Assembly: GCA_025267735.1 (NCBI GenBank)
Contig: CM046293.1
Coordinates: forward strand, 11,928,560-11,992,559
Origin: Mactra quadrangularis
Lineage: Eukaryota > Mollusca > Bivalvia > Venerida > Mactridae
Reading direction: 5' to 3'
DNA: 64,000 nt
Part shown: in pieces, positions 9,852-22,015 of the stretch
How the letters are laid out: each line of letters opens with the position of its first letter
Position numbering within the stretch: position 1 is the stretch's first letter
Translations under genes and position numbers: made by a program
The notes under the pieces: generated by a model
Database searches by the model: none
Seen by the model: the letters and a program-made list of their open reading frames with translations, nothing else
Told to the model about the DNA's origin: nothing

Positions 9852-12800
9852 TTTATAATGGTATCATCATCAGCAATCAATAACCATTTCTTTTTAGATA
9901 TTTCTGGATGTGATATTACTCTTTTTATTATAGCCATAGTTTTACCACAATGTCCTGTAATCATATAAAATACTTAAATTTTAAAATTACAAATATTTGA
10001 CAATTATTTAAACAAACAGGATATAATGTAAAGCCTCATACATATATATACAATACAATATATCAGTTTTGGAACATAGGTGTTAGGCAATTTTTCCAAT
10101 ATATACACTTATATATCTTTCTTTATATCAGTGTATATTTTGAAAAAAAATTGTGCTAAGCACCTATGTTTTGGAACCGATTGATTGATTCCTTGCTTAA
10201 TTTCATCATTTCACCTTGTTCTTTTTGTGAGTAAACAATAACCTTTTTACCAAAAAACATGTTTAACAAATCACTACTTGTAGTTATTCTTTGCTAGACT
10301 TTCAAAATAGAGACAACTGACAATAAGATGGAATTAAATGCAGCACTACAGAGTTTGTTGCTATGCAGAGGTCCTTCTCTATTGCTAGGAGCAGTAATCC
10401 AGTGGTAGGACGCGTGCTAAGGGATCGAGAGGTCCTGGTTTTAGAATCCAACTAGGGGCACTGCTAATTTTCTTGAGCAAGAAATTTACGTGCTTCACTC
10501 CACCTAGGTGTAAATGGGTACCTGTTAGGGTCATACACTGTATGTTTTAGCTGCAATCTGCGCCGTATGTTAAAAGTTGGTATGTGACTCGATGATCGGG
10601 GAACTTAATGTCAAGAGTCGACTGAAAAGTGATACTAAAAGAAGACTTCAGAAACCATGCTTTAACTTTTTAAACTTTTTTCTTCATTAATTATTCTCTA
10701 TGCTGTTTTGCATGGACCAAATACAATGTTTATGTTATTATTATTATAGTGTTGGTAACCTAAATTTTACATGAAGATTGAAAAAAAAACAAGAAGAGGT
10801 CAAAATATCACTTGTAGCCCAGCTGTATAGCACAAGGGCCATAACTCAGAACTCAGTCAGCAGTCAAATCTGTTTGTTTGTTTGTTTTTGTTGGGTTTAA
10901 CGCTATAGCAACACATTGTATAGGTCATATAACGGTGGTCAGTCAACCTACTTACTCCTCCTGGGAAGGCTAAATCTCTGGATTCAGCTGTTAACCAACA
11001 ACTAAGCGCATACTTAAAAATTGTCAGTCACTGACAACTGCCCTACATAATTAAAAATCATTGGTAGGAGGGAGAATGGCCATGGAAGTAATCTAACATT
11101 CTGATAAACAAATAAGATCACTGAAAATGAGATGAAAACTGTTGCACCTATCGAGTTGACAAATCAGGCCCCAGTTTCACAAACAAACTTAAGTACAAAC
11201 TCAATAACAGACTCAAGTGTTTTTGGTCTCTAAATAGCATGTAAATGTAGTTGGAATTGCTGTTATTAGATGATCATAATATTGAAAATATGTAGAATGT
11301 ATTAACATAAAATATTATGGGTTTCATTATAAACCTAAAGCCACAAAATCAATTTTCACTTGAGACTTAACTCAAGATTTCATTAACAGACTCAAATCAA
11401 AACAAGTAAATTAACCCTTATTCAAATATGTAAGTCGGTTTTGTTTCATATAATACATTTCTAAATTACCGTGGTTTTTTTTAATGATTCTACAATTGTT
11501 GTAACATTGATAAAACAAGTAAAATTAATGATCATAACATAAGATTGAGTTTGAGTAATAAGTTGAGTTTTTTTGTGAAACTGGGACCAGATCTCCCCCT
11601 AACCATACCTGGATGTTAACATAAAATGATCCACAGTTTAAAGCATACTTACCTCTCTCAGTGTTTGGTACTCCCAAATCTATAGTAGGTATAGACTTGT
11701 CTTCAGTTTCACTATACAATACTACATTGTTTGTATCTTTAGCCCAGGTCTCTAATACCACAGGTACTGAAACAAGAAATGTAATGTGGAAACCACATTA
11801 AAGCCGGATTTAAAAACTTTAATGCAAAAATTTCAAAGGGAAATAATCCATAATAAAGTCAGGTAGAGTTGTGGTTACTTTCTAATTCTGTTCATCACTA
11901 AGTGTGTAATCATTGTATGAAAGTTCATAAAGATCTGACAATAAATGGCAGAAATATGCTAAATTGAAAACTTTAACACAATATATAGTTAACGACACCA
12001 GACGCCCGCCCGCCCATTGAAAAATTCAGCTAATAATCATTTATGAACAGTCTTATAGTACAACTGAAGAAAGACTTTAAACATTATGTTCAACAGAAAA
12101 TGGAAGTTTTTTTTCTGGACTATAAAATTATGAAATATGTTAACTTAAGGATAGATAATAAAGACTTCCTCTAAAGAATTTTGCAAAATATAAGGTTTTG
12201 CAGGGCTCAACATTAAAGATCATTGGATTTCCCTGACAACCCATATTTGGGTTCAGCTGTTTGTCACTGCTAGTGTTTGGGCAAGTAAAATATGCAGCTG
12301 ATTGTCCAACTGGGCAATATATTTTATAAATTCATGCCTCATGTTGAGCCCTAGTATTTTTGTACCTTGTTATATAGGGCACATTCCGCAAGGCGAGCGC
12401 TTTTTATCGCTAGCTAGCGATTCCTATGAAGCGGTCTGCTACGATCAAGCAATTTGAATCGCTAGCTAGCCATACTTAGCAAATTTTTTTCTTGCTAGCC
12501 GTATCATTTGGAAGGTTTCTGCCTTTTTCAAAATGGCTGCCCTCTGCGGGAACGCATTTCTTTTTCAAGAATACTGATACATATTTCATTTAATGCATAT
12601 ATTTCGTCAAAGCAGTTAAATTGAATAATCATGGTGATAACTGATTTAATTATTTTTCTTTGTTACAATTCTGAACATTTCGTTTGAGAAAGTCACCATC
12701 TTTGATTTGCTAGCTAGCTTGAAGCAAACCCCTTTGTAGACCTCTTATGCTACAAAAAATCGCTTTCGAAAAACGTTAGCTAGCGATGGGCTTGCAGAAC

Positions 12801-15800
12801 GTGCCCTAAGTATCAGCATTCAATAGCCATTATCAATTGATAAATGACTCAACCACAGTACTATTCACCAATATTGATTGAAATTGAAAAAAAGAATAAA
12901 ATAAAAGTATGATCAAAGACAGCAAGACCTACCTCTATCTTTATGAAATTTTTCACATGTTTTGACAGCAACAAATAAATCATCATCAGGGACTGGTTCT
13001 CCCTAAAATAATATATAAATTGAATGTTATATATCAGAATGAGCAGAGACATGCATTACACATCAAAATAGTTTTTTTCTACTGCTTGCATCTTAAAGTT
13101 AAAACCATGGGTGCAGTGAGTGGAGCAAGGCTCAAATTTAAGCTCGCATACTCGCAACATGTGAGTAGATTTTGAAAATTGCACGTAACTTTTATTTTTA
13201 CTTGTTATTTTTCAGGAGTTTAAATGGACGCAAAAATATTGATGTCGAAGCTTATTAAGCTAAAGTCAGCATTGAAACGGTCAGATAGATCAATAGAATT
13301 AATTAAAGATTCACCGTGAAAACATGTTCGATATTCTTTGTCTATCTCACAAAAAACGCCCTTGTTCTATCTGTAGTTAATTTATAGTAACTATATATTT
13401 ATGCTATTAAACTTTTGAGAAAACAATGCGAGTGAATTTTTCATTTTGCAAAGTGAAATAAAATCAACTTTGCAAGTCCAATTTTTGTTAAATTCGAGCC
13501 CTGCAGTAGAGAATAAATCAATGTAACTTACACAATCAGGGAACTTTGTAGCAACATAAGTCACACATTTAGGTCCTGGATCAGCCAGACAAAGTTCTGG
13601 TGCATCTGTAAGTTTGACATCATCTAACAGTATAAATGATGCTAGCTGTAATGAGAAGAAAAAATATCAACAATACAATCAATATTGCTCTATTGGCTAC
13701 ATCTCCACTGTCATTAAGTTACCACTCTGAATCCCCCCTGTCCATATATTGAGGGTTTCCCGCAAAACTATAGTAAGTGCATTGCATTAAAGAGCAAGTT
13801 ACTACAGTCTTGCTGGCAACCCTAGATATATGATTTCAATCTTTGCTTTAAGTTTTCCTTATGCTACCAGTGACCATTGATTTTAGCAAAATTGACAAAT
13901 CTTTTGAATAAATAAATTGATTGTTTAGCAAATTTTTAACACAAAAATGTCATTATCAGAACACAGCTTTTTTTCTTCCAAAATATTTCTTTAAAATTTT
14001 TTATTTGAAATCTGTGACCAAGCAACTTTTAAAGTTGTATTGTGGCATTTGTAATAATGAAACATCATATTATATTAGAACTATTTTACGCTCATTTATT
14101 TTGTATTCTAATAGTAAAATCCATGAAATTATTATTTATCTAATCTCACCTCATGTTTTGGATCAATGGCAAAATCAGCTCTAGAATTCTCATCTAGCCA
14201 TCTTGTGTGCATCCTATAAGTATAAAAATAGTTGTAGAATGGCTATGTATAGAATATTGGCTTTTTATCGCCACGTCTGAGTGGCGATATATACAATTAT
14301 CAAGATTTGAGCATTTTGAAGTCGACAGCGGTTGACTTAAGCCAATCAAAACAATGCATTTGAGGTCACATGATGAAAAAGTGGACGTCGAATAGTCAAA
14401 TAAGAGGTGTGTGAATGGACGCGTGGACGCCCTGTTTTTATTGCCAGAAAATACCATCATCAATATATGAACGAGTACCAGTTTATAGAAATTTGCAATA
14501 TAAGATCAGGAAAATGCAAAACTGATTGTAACATGTCTTTTTTTCTTCTAGTAACTTGCATTTGTTGAAATAATGCTTATACTTATCCTCCCTACTTCCA
14601 GGCAAGTCTAATATATACCACTGGAGTTTGACATTCTGTATCATTCGGAACTATCTCGGCGATTTTCCACGCAAATACTTGTGTATATTCGTAGATGATC
14701 GCCGAGGTCGTTCCGAATGATTCTGTATCTTAGTTTGATTTTTTCCTCCTTTCTTATAATAAAAACTATAACAATTAAGAATGGAATTTTTCAAACTAGG
14801 ATACAGAATGTCAAGCTTCTGTGAATATACATACCGGCGTACATTCGATTAGCGGCAGAAATTTGGGCAGAACCATACTGTAAATCATACCATTTAGTAT
14901 TGCAACCATCAAATTCAATGGCCTTTAAAACTAGGCAGACTTAATATAGAATATATTCTCATCTCAAATTATTCATTTGGTACTTATAAATCATCAAAAA
15001 ATGCATGCGTTTGGTCTTTATATTGGAACTTAACTGTTCTATACACATAATTAGAATGTTGTCACTTACTTTTTAATTAATGGAAAACTCAACAATACAC
15101 CAGCAGAGAAATCGGGAAATGTTAGTTTATCTGGTGATGCAAAATAATGTCTTATAGTTGGTTCTTTATCTTTTAATGCATGACCAATAAATAAATCCTG
15201 AAATACAATAAAATACAGTCAGCAACATCAAAGTAGGGACAACTCAATCCGTTAGTAGGGGATTGAGTTGTCTCGGGTTGAGTCGTCTTTGGGTTGAGTT
15301 GTTTTCGAAAACTTCCGTTATGGAACATTCAGGGTAACTGAACACGCTGCAGGCCTCCAGCCCATGACAATATATAAGATAGAGTCAACCCTCTCACTAG
15401 GCACATTTCTTATGTTAAGAAGTCAAAATATCAAAACTACAGAAGCCTTAAACTAAAATTGGTTGAAAACTTTCTAATGTAAGTTTTATTATATATATTG
15501 GGTTTAATGCCCTGTCAACACAAATTAGAATATTGCATGGTTACCAGCACACAACCTAGCTTTTCTAGACCCTTGTCTATAACAAGTACTCACATACCCT
15601 TCCAAAAGGCCAGCAACTTCTCCATATACCTTATTAATGGAAGAAAACTGGCATTATTGTCGCCTCGAATGGGGAAACGTCATAAAACTTTAAGTATACA
15701 ATAAGAAACATATTATATGTTGGTAGTATTTTATAGTCAGTATACTATGTATAGAAGGGTATAAACGCTCCAGGTGGGATTCCAACCAATACGGACCCTT

Positions 15801-18800
15801 CAGAACACTAAATTTGAAATTCTTAGATTTTCACTGCTCTTAGTACCAACTGGGAAACAGAGCTAGGTTTTAAACAAATTTATAATTCTGGTAAACACAA
15901 TTAAAGGTGCCAGACACAATGTTTCCTTCTTATTTTGAGTAATACTGAAATCAAATATGATTTTGTAGCCAAGTTTTACTGTAATACAAAATATGGCATA
16001 GTCAAGGGATCTTCTATCATTTTCTTAAATTTGAAATACTTTACATTCACACAATTAATATGCTAATGGCAAAATAAAGACAAACCTTGGTAGGATCAAA
16101 TTTTTTGATAAAAGATTCAAATTTCTCAAGATTAGTTCTAGTTTCTTCTTCACAAAAGAAAATCCATTTTTTAAAAAGAAAATCTGAGTTCCATCTGAAA
16201 TGACAATAAAATTTTGTAAGATATTCAAAACACATTGGACCACAGGTGACAGACCCAAATTTTCTCTATATATGCTATATAATAAGGAAAATTTAGGTGT
16301 GTCACCTGTGCACTGTACAGAATCTGATGTCAAATCATATACCTGTAGCCTGTTCAATTAACCTAAACGTTCCAAAATGTTCCGTAACGATACATTCGGA
16401 ACTCCTCGGCCACTCACTGCGATTAATCTCACACATATTCAGACGCTTATTTGAAAATACAGGTGTTGAAGTAAACAAATATAGGATCGTTTAGGCAATG
16501 ACTGATGTTTTGTTTTAAGTCCGTAAATTTTGATGTTGCCTTAACGATCGTATATTTGTTTATTAGATTTTAAGATTATTCGCAACAAATGGCCAAGGAG
16601 TTCCGAATGTATCGTTAAGGAAAGTTTTGGAACGTTTAGAGTAATTGAACGGGCTACTAGTTCAGTTTATACAAGTTCATTCTAGCGCGCCATACATGCA
16701 GTAACAAAATCTTATGACTATATATACTATAAGTATACCAAACAAACACTGAGTGGGGGAGGTCGGGGGGGGGTCGGACCCCCTAGAAAAAAATCCTGGA
16801 TTCGCCCCTGTTGGCAGAATGTAAATACACAACAATCAATTTCTTTTTTTGTTTCAAAGTAATTTAATTCATTCATTCCCTCTACTTAAAATTTCTGGTG
16901 ATAAAAGGAATATTAGGTATACTGATTTCTTTAACAAGTCATATGATCATTTTGAATGAACTTGGCTTTTAAATACTTTATCAGCCACTCGGCTAGCTCA
17001 GTTGGTAGCACGCAAGTCTACTGATCAAGGGGCCATGGGTTCGATTCTCGGGCGGGGCATACTTTCGTGGAGCTTGGTCATGAAATTATTTCTACGGCCA
17101 TTCTCCCTCCTATCCATGATTCTTAATTATATAGGACAGTTGTCAGTCACTGATGAAAGTATGCGCTTAGAAGTTGGTGAACAGCTAAATCCAGAGATTT
17201 AGCCTTTTTCAGGAACAGTGAGTAGGTTGAGTGACTGCCATTATACATGTATGACCTATACAATGTATTGCTATAGCGTTAAACCCAACACAAAAATTAC
17301 TCTATCAAGTATTCAGTTTAGTTTTAACAACAGCTTTAACAGTAAAGTAACAAGAAATGTAATGTGGAAACCACATTAAAGCCGGATTTAAAAACTTTAA
17401 TGCAAAAATTACGAAGCGAAATTATCCATAATAAAGGCAGGTACAGTTGTGGTTACTGTCTAGTTCTGTTCATGGCTTGGTATGGTATCATTGTATGAAG
17501 TGTCATAAAGATCTGACAATAAATGGCGGAAATATACAGTAAAGAAAAACTTTAACCCAATTGTTAACGACACAGGAAGCCCGACTGCCAGCCAGCCCAT
17601 CCACCCACTCAGGTTTCGCCAAACTATAAACCGAATTTTTTCATTGAAAAATCCGGTCAGAAATTGATGAGAAAATACCCGCAAGCACTGATATACTTCT
17701 CTAGAAGTGGAAATATTGTCCAAGCTCCAATGATAGGCCATTTTTTATGAGCCATATATACAGCAGGTAGTTCTTCTTTCTTGTATTCTTTCATTTGTTC
17801 CATAAGATCAATCTGTACCAGTCTAGCTCTTCCAGCATGGTAAGTGTTACGTTGAGATAATATCACTATGACTACATCTCCAAGCTTTGTATCTACAACA
17901 ATACATATAATATTGTTATAAAATTAGATCCAAATACTTTCGTAACTGTTCCTGGCCTACTGTTGACAAATTCATCTACATTATGAAAACTAAATCTTAA
18001 AAGAACAGATCATTTATGTTGCCAAATTTAAGCAAAAAACATTGTCCATTAGAAATTGTTCTTTAAACATTTCTAAACCATTTTTTACATTATATTACAC
18101 TATGTTTAACTGATTAAAATATTTAATAGCTACTTGCATCGGTTAGAATGACCGATACGATATTCGTATCGATACAAAATGATCGATATTCGATAGATAT
18201 ATAATTATGTATCATATGATATTTTAATAATGAATAGAAATTTTATAAAACGACAAAGATGTGTTGTTTTATTCATTTATTTAGAGTGTTGTAACACCAT
18301 ACTACTAAATGCACTGTCTTATTGATATTTTAAATGTTGAAGTCTTGACGTTTACATTTAAAAAATATCATTGCATCTAGTGAGTCTCATTGTCGTACCC
18401 ATAGATAATCTTCTCGATCTAATTCGAGAATCTTTATAGCCTCTGGGTATGAGAATGAGTGAGTCTGTGTCTAGACATGATCTTTCTGCTGATGCACTGC
18501 CACGTTTGTTGTATTGTCTCTTTTGCTTACAACAATTTTGCAGCATAAGACATTTAGTAGTATGGTGTTACAATACTCTAAATAAATGAATAAAACAACA
18601 CTAAAAATTCTATTCATTATTAAAATATCATATGATATATCGAATATCGATCATATTGTATCGATACGAATATCGTATCGATTATACTAACCAATATAGA
18701 GCCCTAGTGAGAGGCAATTGGATGACCTTTAAGGACGAGCCCTGGAATAAAACAAATTCATGGATTGAATAAAGAACAGTCAATCAATACAACATTTTAT

Positions 18801-18853
18801 TTCATACTAACCATATTCTGATTTACATCCACTAAGGGCAAAAAGAAGGGTAA
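9852..18853 (-). CDS. B3GLCT: Beta-1,3-glucosyltransferase B3GLCT, nine exons (5' exon and 3' exons missing)
   Basis: ER enzyme that adds glucose to O-linked fucose on thrombospondin type 1 repeats. Exons in transcript order: 18853-18812, 17892-17679, 16194-16086, 15197-15070, 14213-14150, 13645-13532, 13002-12933, 11766-11653, 9954-9852. All nine borders follow GT/AG and all phases agree, giving about 319 residues. The first exon ends a hydrophobic signal peptide (TLLFALSGC). Family hallmarks follow: [66 protein letters not shown], and the metal-binding IADDDT that ends the last visible exon. Human B3GLCT is about 498 residues, so the catalytic C-terminal third (about 150 residues) is absent, lost in the gap. 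The exon with the initiator ATG, upstream of 18853, was not found. Family assignment is firm. Confidence 0.93.
10068..10180. repeat. Hairpin-forming inverted repeat in B3GLCT intron
   Basis: ACATAGGTGTTAGGCAATTT near 10075 pairs imperfectly with the complement of AAATTGTGCTAAGCACCTAT (10149-10168). The arms are about 30 bp. Probably a small MITE. Confidence 0.45.
10386..10635 (+). mobile_element. tRNA-derived SINE, family C, copy 2
   Basis: Best-preserved copy of this family in the window: A-box-like CCAGTGGTAGGACGCGTGC, B-box-like GGTCCTGGTTTTAGAATCC, then a body with CTAGGGGCACTGCTAATTTT, CACCTAGGTGTAAATGGGTA and a region ending near GTCGACTGAAAAGTGA. Inserted in a B3GLCT intron, antisense to the gene. 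Confidence 0.7.
10865..11096 (-). mobile_element. tRNA-derived SINE, family A, headless copy
   Basis: Carries the family A tail (TGTTTG repeats, TTGTTGGGTTTAACGC, AGCAACACATTGTATAGGTC) and most of the body but stops before the tRNA-like head: a 5'-truncated copy in the same B3GLCT intron. Confidence 0.75.
11770..12036. repeat. Dispersed repeat F, copy 1, beside a B3GLCT splice acceptor
   Basis: From 11770, AACAAGAAATGTAATGTGGA to the CCCGCCCGCCC run near 12010, this matches 17349-17660 with occasional differences (shared: ACCACATTAAAGCCGGATTT, CATAAAGATCTGACAATAAA). It abuts the acceptor of the exon 11766-11653, so the repeat supplies or overlaps the polypyrimidine/acceptor region. Confidence 0.7.
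12375..12808. mobile_element. TIR element with GCTAGCTAGC palindromes
   Basis: Imperfect terminal inverted repeats TAGGGCACATTCCGCAAG (12375) and CTTGCAGAACGTGCCCTA (ending 12808) bound 434 bp. The interior repeats the palindrome GCTAGCTAGC and close variants near both ends. Non-coding. The TAGGG-type ends suggest a hAT-like MITE, but a clear 8-bp target-site duplication was not seen. Confidence 0.6.
14265..14455 (+). repeat. Dispersed repeat D, copy 1
   Basis: Begins with the hairpin ATCGCCACGTCTGAGTGGCGAT, then CAATTATCAAGATTTGAGCA, TGCATTTGAGGTCACATGAT and a GGACGC-rich end. The same order occurs at 43255-43430 and, reversed, at 46905-47085. A short non-autonomous element in a B3GLCT intron. 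Confidence 0.65.
14627..14815. repeat. Nested inverted repeats in B3GLCT intron
   Basis: Outer pair TTTGACATTCTGTATC (about 14628) and GATACAGAATGTCAAGC (about 14800). Inside it lies a tighter hairpin, TCATTCGGAACTATCTCGGC (14641) against the complement GCCGAGGTCGTTCCGAATGA (ending about 14721). The inner hairpin shares its CATTCGGAAC.. .CTCGGC core with repeat E at 16345. Non-coding; an exon-like AG...GT interval nearby (about 14833-14877) was rejected because no phase fits. Confidence 0.6.
15495..15868 (-). mobile_element. tRNA-derived SINE, family B, copy interrupted by unrelated DNA
   Basis: On the minus strand a degenerate tRNA-like head (about 15868-15765: CCCAGTTGGTACTAAGAGC and TTGGAATCCCACCTGG) is followed by TATACCCTTCTAT, about 100 bp of foreign sequence, and the family B body and tail ending at GACAGGGCATTAAACCC. 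Confidence 0.6.
16345..16656. mobile_element. TIR element E with terminal inverted repeats of about 70 bp
   Basis: Left end TGTAGCCTGTTCAATTAACC...AACGTTCC...ATACATTCGGAACTCCTCGG pairs with right end TGGCCAAGGAGTTCCGAATG...GGAACGTTTAGAGTAATTGA ending at GCTAC (16656). About 310 bp, non-coding. Related ends occur at 15325-15350, 33480-33497 and 37215-37292. Confidence 0.75.
16983..17296 (+). mobile_element. tRNA-derived SINE, family A, full-length copy
   Basis: tRNA-like head at 16983-17058 (CGGCTAGCTCAGTTGGTAGC; GGGTTCGATTCTCGGGCGGG), body TACTTTCGTGGAGCTTGGTC, tail GCGTTAAACCCAACA. Lies in the B3GLCT intron between exons 17892-17679 and 16194-16086, antisense to the gene. Confidence 0.85.
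17349..17660. repeat. Dispersed repeat F, copy 2, beside a B3GLCT splice donor
   Basis: Same element as 11770-12036, in the same orientation; it ends about 20 bp from the donor of exon 17892-17679. Two copies each touching an exon edge of the same gene is noteworthy. Confidence 0.7.
18141..18692. mobile_element. Long-TIR foldback element (MITE-like)
   Basis: About 160-170 bp arms: GGTTAGAATGACCGATACGA at the left pairs with ...TCGTATCGATTATACTAACC at the right, and TTTAGAGTGTTGTAACACCATACTACTAAATG pairs with its complement at about 18549-18582. The arms are also rich in CGATA/TATCG motifs. Non-coding loop of about 200 bp. Lies in the first visible B3GLCT intron. Confidence 0.75.
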
Positions 18854-19149
18854 CTGAAAATAAATAAATTCTATACATGAACATATTAGCAATAATTACA
18901 AATTAGAGTAATATAATACTTAACAACACTATACTATCAAACATCCCATGGAGTTGATTTGATCGACATCTCTTCAGCATTAACATTGCATATATCAGAA
19001 GCTTTCTTTAAGCCACCATTGTAACATCATCTGACAAAAATGTATGGCCTCGGGGATCAAACAGACAACCTTCTGAGTCATAAGCAGACATCCCATCATG
19101 ATGCCATAAAAGGCTTGACGGCAAATGATAAACATTTCTAGCGTTGAAT

Positions 19150-19455
19150 GATACACAGGGGCGGATCCAGGATTTTTTGTAGGGGGGGGGGGAGGGGCGA
19201 ATTTTTCTAAGGGGGGGGGGTTCCAAACTTTCGAACTACAACCACATAATAGATCTACACATTTTGCAGAAAAAGTGCAACATATTAATAATAAAAACTA
19301 CATTTACATAACCATTAAATCTATGTTAAGCACCGACAAAAATTGCTTCATATGCTAGTTAAAAATGACTAACAGTCAAGAAATACACTAATGAACGGGT
19401 ACATTTTCCAAATTCTAAGGGGGGTCCAGACCCCCCCCCCCCGCTAGATCCGCAT
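19150..19455. mobile_element. TIR element G with GGCGGATC ends and G/C homopolymers
   Basis: Starts ACACAGGGGCGGATCCAGGA and ends ...CCCGCTAGATCCGCATATG. Long G runs near the left end and a C run near the right end are themselves complementary. Related ends occur at 16745-16815 and 38721-39201. Short non-coding element; homopolymer lengths may be unreliable. Confidence 0.5.
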
Positions 19456-19849
19456 ATGATATCTCTGCTAAGTAAAAACTAATTATATAATATATAAAAG
19501 AAATTCAAACTTAAAAGCTTGATTGGGAAATGTTATCAGCCAGTTTTAAACAGCAATAATAGTAATAGTCCTAAATATAACACTCTTTATAACCTTTTTA
19601 TCATTTGGGCGTGATTTCTGCTATGTAGGGTCTTAACGGATTGCTTCAAAAAAACAAAAATGTCTAAATGAAAAAATACTGAGTTACAAAGGATCTCATT
19701 GTTATATTTAGGACAGAGACATCTATGTCTCTTATCTAGCTCCAATAACTTAGCACAACATTCGACGTTCGATATTCAAATATTCAATATCGAATATCGA
19801 ACCAGTTCGACGTTCGACATTTGCATAATGTGCCAATATCGAACAGAAG

Positions 19850-21395
19850 TTGAATATCGAACCAGCTCGACGTTCGACATTCATTAATAATAGTCCGAAT
19901 GTAGTTCTGAGGTTGAATATCGAACCAGCTCGACGTTCGACATTCATTAATAATACTAATGCGAATGTAGTTCTGAGGTTGAATATCGAACCAGTTCGAC
20001 GTTCGACATTCATTAATAATAGTCCGAATGTAGTTTTGAGGTTGAATATCGAACCAGTTCGACGTTCGACATTCATTAATAATAGTCCGAATGTAGTTCT
20101 AAGGTTGAATATCGAACCAGTTCGACGTTCGACATTCATTAATAATAGTCCGAATGTAGTTCTAAGGTTGAATATCGAACCAGTTCGACGTTCGACATCC
20201 ATTAATGATAATGATGCGAATGTACTTCTGAGATTGAATATCGAACCAGCTCGACGTTCGACATTCATAAAAGATAGTCCGAATGTAGTTCTGAGGTTGA
20301 ATATCGAACCAGTTCGACGTTCGACATTCATTACTAATAGTCCGAATGTAGTTCTGAGGTTGAATATCGAACCAGCTCGACGTTCGACATTCATTAATAA
20401 AAGTCTGAATGTAGTTCTGAAGTTGAATATCGAACCAGCTCGACGTTCGACATTCATTAATAATAGTCCGAATGTAGTTCTGAGGTTGAATATCGAACCA
20501 GCTCGACGTTCGACATTCATTAATAATACTAATGCGAATGTAGTTCTGAGGTTGAATATCGAACCAGTTCGACGTTCGACATTCATTAATAATAGTCCGA
20601 ATGTAGTTTTGAGGTTGAATATCGAACCAGTTCGACGTTCGACATTCATTAATAATAGTCCGAATGTAGTTCTAAGGTTGAATATCGAACCAGTTCGACG
20701 TTCAACATCCGTTAATAATAGTCCGAATGTAGTTCTAAAGTTGAATATCGAACCAGTTCGACGTTCGACATTCATTAATGATAATGATGCGAATGTAGTT
20801 CGAGATTGAATATCGAACCAGCTCGACGTTCGACATTCATAAAAGATAGTCCGAATGTAGTTCTGAAGTTGAATATCGAACAAGTTCGACGTTCGACATT
20901 CATTAATAATAGTCCGAATGTAGTTCTGAGGTTGAATATCGAACCAGCTCGACGTTCGACATTCATTAATAAAAGTCTGAATGTAGTTCTGAAGTTGAAT
21001 ATCGAACCAGCTCGACGTTCGACATTCATTAATAATAGTCCGAATGTAGTTCTGATGTTGAATATCGAACCAGTTCGACGTTCGACATTCATTAATAATA
21101 GCCCGAATGTAGTTTTGAGGTTGAATATCGAACCAGCTCGACGTTCGACATTCATTAATAATAGTCCGAATGTAGTTCTAAGGTTGAATATCGAACCAGT
21201 TCGACGTTCGACATTCATTAATGATTTTGATGCGAATGTAGTTCTGAGATTGAATATCGAACCAGCTCGACGTTCGACATTCATTAATAATAGTCCGAAT
21301 GTAGTTCTAAGGTTGAATATCGAACCAACTCGACGTTCGACATTCATTAATAATAGTCCGAATGTAGTTCTGTGGTTGAATATCGAACCAGTCTG
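19850..21395 (+). repeat. 63-bp satellite, left outer array (AT array 1)
   Basis: About 24 monomers. The basic unit is 63 bp, running GTTGAATATCGAACCAGYTC, GACGTTCGACATTCATTAAT, then AATAGTCCGAATGTAGTTCTGAG. Some units are 66 bp (AATACTAATGCG or GATAATGATGCG in place of AATAGTCCG). Variant order repeats with a period of 573 bp, so there is a nine-monomer higher-order unit. Since 63 and 66 are multiples of three, frames stay open on both strands; the putative 21-residue repeat (LNIEPVRRSTF...) is not taken as a protein. Confidence 0.95.
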
Positions 21396-22015
21396 ACGTT
21401 CGGACGACTTGTTTCAGCGGGGATACCTCGATTGGGCCCTTGGCCGCGCATGAATCAGTGGAGCACGGCCTGTTTCTGCGGGGAAAACCTCGGCTTGGCC
21501 CTGGGCGGCGCTGGAATCAGTGGCATGCGGCTTGGATCAGCGGGGAAACTCGGCTGGGCACTCGGGCGGGGCTTCAGCTGGCTTTGTGGGTTCTGTGGGC
21601 CTTCTACCGGGGTCTACGCGGCCTGCCGCTAATACCTGCCTGGTTGGCTTGATTATAGCGGAGGCAAGCAAGGGACACCGGGGTTTACCTCGGCTGCAAG
21701 CCAGGCGCGCTTGTATCAGCGGCGGACGGCTTGATTCGGCGGGGAAACATCGGCTGGGCCCTTGGTCGCACTTGAATCAGCGGAGCACGGCTTGTTTAAG
21801 CGGGAAAATCCCGGCTAGACCTTCGGCCGCGCTTGAATCAGCGGCGGACGGCTTGTTTCAGCGGGGGAATCCTCGGCTGGACCATTGGCCGCGCTTGAAT
21901 CAGCGGAGCACGGCCTGTTTCAGCGGGGGAACCTCGGCTGGGCCCTGGGCGGCGCTAGAATCAGCGGCAGGCGGCTTGGATCAGCGGGGAATCTCGGCTG
22001 GGCTCTGCTCGACGT
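21396..22015 (+). repeat. GC-rich 61-bp satellite island in left arm
   Basis: About ten degenerate copies of a GC-rich unit of about 61 bp (TGAATCAGCGGAGCACGGCC, TGTTTCAGCGGGGGAACCTC, GGCTGGGCCCTTGGCCGCGC), each with two TCAGCGG boxes. The borders with the AT array are abrupt (GTCTGACGTTCGGACGACTT on the left, TCTGCTCGACGTTGATGCGA on the right). Its reverse complement is at 27001-27612. Confidence 0.9.

Noticed and set aside
14833..14877. Possible extra B3GLCT exon (acceptor TTTACAG, donor GTATGT)
   Set aside because: None of its frames connects in phase with both neighbours, one has a stop, and exons 15197-15070 and 14213-14150 already join directly in frame (AA+G = Lys).
19750..20883. 377-codon minus-strand frame (MFDIQLQNY...) and its 319-codon plus-strand partner
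   Set aside because: Both are by-products of a 63/66-bp stop-free satellite; opposite strands cannot both be genes and no non-repeat exon is attached.
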